From positions 1 through 8,486 of the forward strand of contig JASHTC010000184.1 in NCBI GenBank assembly GCA_030040755.1: 8,486 nt of DNA. The letters run 5' to 3'. A program made the translations under genes and the position numbers. This document shows, one piece after another, positions 6,033-8,486 of this stretch. This DNA is from Thermoplasmata archaeon (GTDB lineage Archaea; Thermoplasmatota; Thermoplasmata; Lutacidiplasmatales; UBA184). A model generated the notes under the pieces. The model saw only the letters and a list, made by a program, of their open reading frames with translations. It searched no databases and was not told the origin of the DNA. Positions within the stretch are counted from its first letter, which is position 1. Each line of letters opens with the position of its first letter.

Positions 6033-6038
6033 CTATCT
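6033..6038 (+). promoter_or_regulatory. Candidate TATA core for radB (leaderless)
   Basis: CTATCT in the GC-rich gap after the beta-CASP gene is centred 25.5 bases before GTG 6061. The same distance separates a second A/T core from the next gene's start. It supports a leaderless radB message starting at 6061. The hexamer is short and its assignment rests on spacing. Confidence 0.4.
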
Positions 6039-6060
6039 TCCGGGGCTCTTCTCGCCTCCC

Positions 6061-6750
6061 GTGGTGCCGGACCGGCTTCCGACCGGAATCGACTCGGTCG
6101 ACCGACTCCTCGGAGGAGGCCTCGAGACCGACTCGGTCACCGAGCTGTACGGGGAGGGGGGGAGCGGCAAGACCCTGTTCTGCCTCCAGGTCGCCTACCG
6201 GGTCGCGCGCGACAACCGCTGGGTCTTCTACGTCGACACCGAAGGAGTCAGCGTCGACCGGTTGCGGGCGATCGCCGGGGAGAGCCTCGAACGGCTGCTG
6301 AAGCGGTTCCTGCTCTCCACGCCGAAAAACCTCGAGGAACAGTCGGCCGCCGTGCGCACCGCGTGCGCCCTGGCCCGGGAGGGGAAGCGTCCCGTCGGCC
6401 TGCTCGTCGTGGACTCGGCCACGGCGTTCTACCGGCTCTCCCTCTCGGGGCCCGAGGAGGACGATGCGCGCCAGGCGCTCTCGCTCGAGGTCGCCGAGCT
6501 GGTGCGCACCGCGCTGGAGGCGCACGTCGCGGTCGTGTTCACTAACCAGGTCTGGCGGAGCATGCGCGACAATCGGCTCGAGCCCCTCGGGGGCTCGTTC
6601 CTCAACCACGCCGCCAAGACGATCCTCGACTTCGAGCGCCTGCCGGGGGCGGAGCGGAGGGTCGTGCTGGTCAAGCACCGGGACCGACCCGAGGGGTCGG
6701 CGAAGTTCCGGATCACGGCGACCGGTCTCGTCGGAGCCGGCGGTGGTTGA
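6061..6750 (+). CDS. radB: DNA repair and recombination protein RadB (RecA/Rad51 superfamily)
   Basis: A 229-residue protein from GTG 6061. The family opening LPTGIDSVDRLLGGGLE is followed by Walker A GEGGSGKT (31-38), the FYVDTEGVSVDRL segment (56-68), Walker B LLVVD with SAT-FYR (114-125), TNQVW (161-165), LGGSFLNHAAKTIL (176-189) and VLVKHRDRPEGSAKFRIT (202-219). These match RadB, the euryarchaeal RadA paralogue that has the RecA core but no N-terminal helix-hairpin-helix domain. RadB acts as an accessory or mediator in homologous recombination and binds ATP weakly or hydrolyses it slowly. Start choice: the frame also has GTG 5968, which would add 31 Pro-rich residues (260 in total) and overlap the beta-CASP gene. 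GTG 6061 gives the usual RadB length (about 220-235), begins at the conserved region and has a TATA-like CTATCT 25 bases upstream, so I prefer it; GTG 6064 is equally close. Confidence 0.92.
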   Translation: MVPDRLPTGIDSVDRLLGGGLETDSVTELYGEGGSGKTLFCLQVAYRVARDNRWVFYVDTEGVSVDRLRAIAGESLERLLKRFLLSTPKNLEEQSAAVRTACALAREGKRPVGLLVVDSATAFYRLSLSGPEEDDARQALSLEVAELVRTALEAHVAVVFTNQVWRSMRDNRLEPLGGSFLNHAAKTILDFERLPGAERRVVLVKHRDRPEGSAKFRITATGLVGAGGG

Positions 6751-6756
6751 AAGGCC

Positions 6757-6760
6757 ATAA
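6757..6760 (+). promoter_or_regulatory. Candidate TATA core for the alkyltransferase gene (leaderless)
   Basis: ATAA within AAAGGCCATAAGG (6750-6762) is centred 25.5 bases before ATG 6784, just after the radB stop (6748-6750). No Shine-Dalgarno motif is visible before the ATG, so a leaderless transcript starting at or next to the A of the ATG is plausible. Confidence 0.45.
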
Positions 6761-6783
6761 GGTCGGACGCCCTGGCGCTGTCC

Positions 6784-7398
6784 ATGTCCGACCCGCTCGA
6801 GGTCGCCGATGTCTCCACGCCCATCGGGACGTTTCGGGTCGCCTACCAGGGACGAGCGGTCCGGGTGGTGGACCTCCTGGAGAATGGGGTCTCCCAGACG
6901 GGGGTCCCTCCCGGGGCCCTTCGCCGGAAGCCCCCCTTCCCCGCGGGGAGCCCGCCCCGCCAGCTCTCCGAGTACTTCCGAGGGAAGCGGGCCCAGTTCG
7001 ACCTCCACGTCGAGCCGGACACCGCCTCTGCCTTCGACCGAAAGGTCTGGTCGTACCTCGTCCAGGTGCCCCCCGGTCGCACCGTGACCTACGGAGAGCT
7101 CGCCCGGCGCGCGGGGTTCTCGGGCTCCGCGCGGGCCGTCGGGGGGGCGATGGCCCGGAATCCGATCCCGATCATCATCCCGTGCCATCGCTGCATCGGC
7201 GCGAACGGCTCGATCACCGGATTCGGACTCGGCCTCTGGAGGAAGCGGTGGCTTCTCGACCACGAGGGGGCCTGGCCGATCCGCTCCCGTTCGGCCGAGG
7301 GGCCGCGCGGCCGCTCCCAGAGGACCCTGGATGCGTCGTGGGGTGGCCCTTCGGAGCCCCGTTCCGCCAGAAGTACGACGCCGATCCCCGCCGGCTGA
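6784..7398 (+). CDS. ogt: Methylated-DNA--protein-cysteine methyltransferase (O6-alkylguanine repair)
   Basis: A 204-residue protein. The N-terminal domain (about 8-80) contains TPIGTFRVAYQG and LSEYFRGKRAQFDL. The C-terminal catalytic domain (about 84-162) has FDRKVWSYLVQVPPGRTVTYGELA, the DNA-recognition helix with SARAVGGAMARNP (115-127, likely arginine finger R117), then the active-site motif IPCHR with C134. GSITGFGLGLWRKRWLLDHEG (142-162) closes the fold. The cysteine takes the alkyl group from O6-alkylguanine in a one-time suicide reaction. The residue after PCHR is Cys instead of the usual Val. The core ends near 163, and a further 40-odd residues rich in Arg, Ser and Pro follow, atypical for the family; they could be a disordered tail or the result of a shifted stop. 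The ATG at 6784 is preceded by an A/T core at 6757-6760. It lies 33 bases after radB on the same strand, so the two repair genes may share function. Confidence 0.95.
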   Translation: MSDPLEVADVSTPIGTFRVAYQGRAVRVVDLLENGVSQTGVPPGALRRKPPFPAGSPPRQLSEYFRGKRAQFDLHVEPDTASAFDRKVWSYLVQVPPGRTVTYGELARRAGFSGSARAVGGAMARNPIPIIIPCHRCIGANGSITGFGLGLWRKRWLLDHEGAWPIRSRSAEGPRGRSQRTLDASWGGPSEPRSARSTTPIPAG

Positions 7399-7474
7399 CC
7401 CGGCCTTCCTACGTGCCATGTAGTAGATTAACCGGAGATCTCCCGGACCGGCTACCTACGGGGCGCGTAGTAGG
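7399..7474. other. Convergent intergenic region between the alkyltransferase and GNAT genes
   Basis: 76 bases lie between the TGA at 7396-7398 and the minus-strand stop at 7475. This is the largest gap in the window. It contains the first of two related 28-base hairpin repeats and most of the second, which runs over the GNAT stop codon. No conserved ORF is seen. No T-rich terminator is visible on the + strand; the hairpins may affect 3' ends on both strands. Confidence 0.6.
7408..7435. repeat. Hairpin repeat, copy 1
   Basis: A 28-base unit matching copy 2 (7455-7482) at about 21 of 28 positions by eye. It contains a stem CTACG (7409-7413) paired with TGTAG (7419-7423), one G-U pair, loop TGCCA, followed by TAGATTAACCGG. 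The shared consensus includes CCTACG, then GTAGTAG and TTA. Function unknown; terminator or protein-binding site are options. Confidence 0.5.
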
Positions 7475-7482
7475 TTACACGG
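7455..7482. repeat. Hairpin repeat, copy 2
   Basis: Related to copy 1, 47 bases downstream in the same orientation. Its stem CTACG (7456-7460) pairs perfectly with CGTAG (7466-7470) around loop GGGCG, then TAGGTTACACGG. Where copy 1 has a G-U pair this copy has G-C, so pairing is kept. The unit overlaps the stop codon (TTA on the + strand, 7475-7477) of the minus-strand GNAT gene. Confidence 0.5.
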
Positions 7483-8482
7483 TCGGGGGGCCCGCGGGGA
7501 CGTCGGAGCTGGGTCGGGCAAGGGCTTTCTCGGCCTCGACCTCCTCCCGCTCCCGCCGGAAACCGATCTTCTCATTGATGGCCCACATCGGCCCGTTCCG
7601 CGAGTCGTTCGAGGTCCGGATGTACCGGTACCCTCGCTGGCGGGCGAACTCCACCGTCCGACGCTTGAGCGCCGTGGCGATCCCACGGCCCCTCCACTCG
7701 GCGCGGGTCCCGGTGAAGAGCTGGTGCAGGCACTCCGGTTCGGCGTCCAGCGACTCGAGGTTGCACATCCCCACGTACCGGTGGCCTTCTTTGGCGAGGA
7801 AGAACCCCTCGGGGAGCTTCGTGATGCTGGCGCGGTTCCACTCTACGAACAGGTCGTACGACGTCGGGGTGAACGGCCCGCCGCGGGGTTCGTCCGCCGA
7901 GGCCGCGTTGAACAGCTCCCACACCTGGCGGAGCACGTCGGGGCGCTCGGGACCCTCTGCCGCGAGGGAGGTCAGGCGGATCCCCATCCGCTCGAGCTCC
8001 GGCGTTCGGTCGGGGAGGGAGGCGGCCCCGCCCACCTCGAGCCGGGACCGCCAGCGGCGTCGGCTCTCCACGAACCCCTGCCGGGCCAGGAACCGGAGGC
8101 CCCGCTCCTGGTCGAGCCGGGCACTCGCCGTCAGAGAGACCGCGTGACGGTTCCGCGCTTCCCGCTCGACCGAGGCGGCGAGCGCGAGGCCCACCCCCCG
8201 GCGCTGGTGGTCCGGGTCGACCAGCACTCCGACCCAGAACTTCCGGGGGTCGAAGCTCTCGGGGTCGCTGTTCAGGTAGCCGAAGCCGACCGGCTCCCGG
8301 GAACGCCGTTCCTCCGCCACGACCTTGACGTGGACCAACGGGGGGATCGAGAATACCCGCTCGTCGTGCTCCAGCTCGGCGGGGGAGTACACCTCTCCCG
8401 GCCAGGCGTGCCTCCAGACCCGGGCCTCGGCCTCGAAGTCGCGCCGTTCGGGGGCCCGGAGCCGATACCGCCCGTCGTCCAA
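7475..8482 (-). CDS. Tandem GNAT N-acetyltransferase (two GNAT domains; start uncertain at window edge)
   Basis: A 335-residue reading if TTG 8482 is the start. The frame has no stop before the window edge, so a few more codons upstream, outside the window, are possible. The N-terminal GNAT domain (about 5-150) begins YRLRAPERRDFEAEA and has the acetyl-CoA loop QRRGVG (93-98) in VLVDPDHQRRGVGLAL, with the end motif RFLARQGFVESRR. The C-terminal domain (about 168-315) has the loop WRGRGIA (263-269) and the family end SNDSRNGPMWAINEKIGFRRE (291-311). Both acetyl-CoA loops are intact, so both domains could be active. The layout of two fused GNATs recalls MshD- or Eis-type enzymes, but nothing indicates mycothiol or aminoglycoside substrates. 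The final residues (about 312-335) are a charged or Pro-rich tail. The gene converges with the alkyltransferase gene. Confidence 0.85.
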   Translation of the reverse strand: MDDGRYRLRAPERRDFEAEARVWRHAWPGEVYSPAELEHDERVFSIPPLVHVKVVAEERRSREPVGFGYLNSDPESFDPRKFWVGVLVDPDHQRRGVGLALAASVEREARNRHAVSLTASARLDQERGLRFLARQGFVESRRRWRSRLEVGGAASLPDRTPELERMGIRLTSLAAEGPERPDVLRQVWELFNAASADEPRGGPFTPTSYDLFVEWNRASITKLPEGFFLAKEGHRYVGMCNLESLDAEPECLHQLFTGTRAEWRGRGIATALKRRTVEFARQRGYRYIRTSNDSRNGPMWAINEKIGFRREREEVEAEKALARPSSDVPAGPPTV

Positions 8483-8486
8483 CGCG

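Noticed and set aside
5968..6060. An N-terminal extension of RadB from GTG 5968
   Set aside because: It adds 31 Pro-rich residues that overlap the previous gene and are outside the RadB core; GTG 6061 gives the family length and has a TATA-like core at the right distance. It cannot be fully excluded.
3488..6301. A 937-codon open frame on the + strand spanning several genes
   Set aside because: It is Arg/Pro/Gly-rich with no recognisable motif, and overlaps L37Ae, rpoP, the nucleotidyltransferase, the beta-CASP gene and radB. Long spurious frames are expected in GC-rich DNA.
5779..7419. A 546-codon minus-strand frame across radB and the alkyltransferase
   Set aside because: No domain is recognisable, and it is antisense to two well-supported genes.
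7399..7474. A CRISPR array or tRNA in the convergent gap
   Set aside because: Only two diverged repeat copies are present, without spacers of regular size, and no cloverleaf can be drawn.
6747..8147. A 466-codon + strand frame reaching into the GNAT gene
   Set aside because: It overlaps the alkyltransferase in another frame and then runs antisense to the GNAT gene, with no motif of its own.

Overview
The window reads as a GC-rich (about 70 percent by eye) archaeal chromosome segment. It opens in the conserved archaeal proteasome-exosome gene neighbourhood, on the + strand: the 3' end of the proteasome alpha subunit (psmA), the SBDS ribosome-maturation protein, exosome Rrp4, Rrp41 and Rrp42, ribosomal protein L37Ae and RNA polymerase subunit Rpo12/RpoP. 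This order is typical of Euryarchaeota. A RadB-type recombinase paralogue further along also points there, because RadB is a euryarchaeal marker. An uncultivated high-GC Thermoplasmatota-like lineage is my best guess, but sequence alone does not settle it.

Layout. 1-161 is the psmA tail. 183-3590 is a tight run of SBDS, rrp4, rrp41, rrp42 and rpl37ae with two ATGA stop/start overlaps. 3615-3749 is rpoP, a 44-codon gene. 3746-4561 on the minus strand is a DNA polymerase beta-superfamily nucleotidyltransferase. Its stop codon overlaps that of rpoP (CTAG) and its start codon overlaps that of the next gene (CATG). 4560-5996 is a metallo-beta-lactamase/beta-CASP nuclease of the RNase J-like type. 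6061-6750 is RadB, and 6784-7398 is an O6-alkylguanine-DNA alkyltransferase with an extra C-terminal tail. 7399-7474 is a convergent intergenic gap carrying most of two diverged 28-base hairpin repeats. 7475-8482 on the minus strand is a tandem two-domain GNAT acetyltransferase whose true start may lie just beyond the window edge.

How the genes fit together. The first part is an RNA and protein homeostasis block: proteasome, ribosome maturation, the phosphorolytic 3'-5' exosome (Rrp41/Rrp42 ring plus the Rrp4 cap), and one ribosomal and one RNA polymerase zinc-ribbon protein. The second part has a second putative RNA nuclease (beta-CASP), then two DNA-repair genes (radB and the alkyltransferase). 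The nucleotidyltransferase and the acetyltransferase have no assignable substrate.

Regulation. In this GC-rich DNA a short A/T-rich core lies about 25-27 bases upstream of the start codons of rpoP, radB and the alkyltransferase. That spacing is expected of a TATA box driving leaderless transcripts. A TATA-like element also overlaps the end of SBDS in front of rrp4. By contrast rrp41, SBDS and the beta-CASP gene have Shine-Dalgarno-like motifs. I see no tRNA, rRNA, CRISPR array or mobile element, and no gene-free stretch longer than 76 bases. Nothing is clearly a wholly new system; the most unusual points are the gapless placement of the nucleotidyltransferase, the leaderless-promoter pattern and the paired hairpin repeat.
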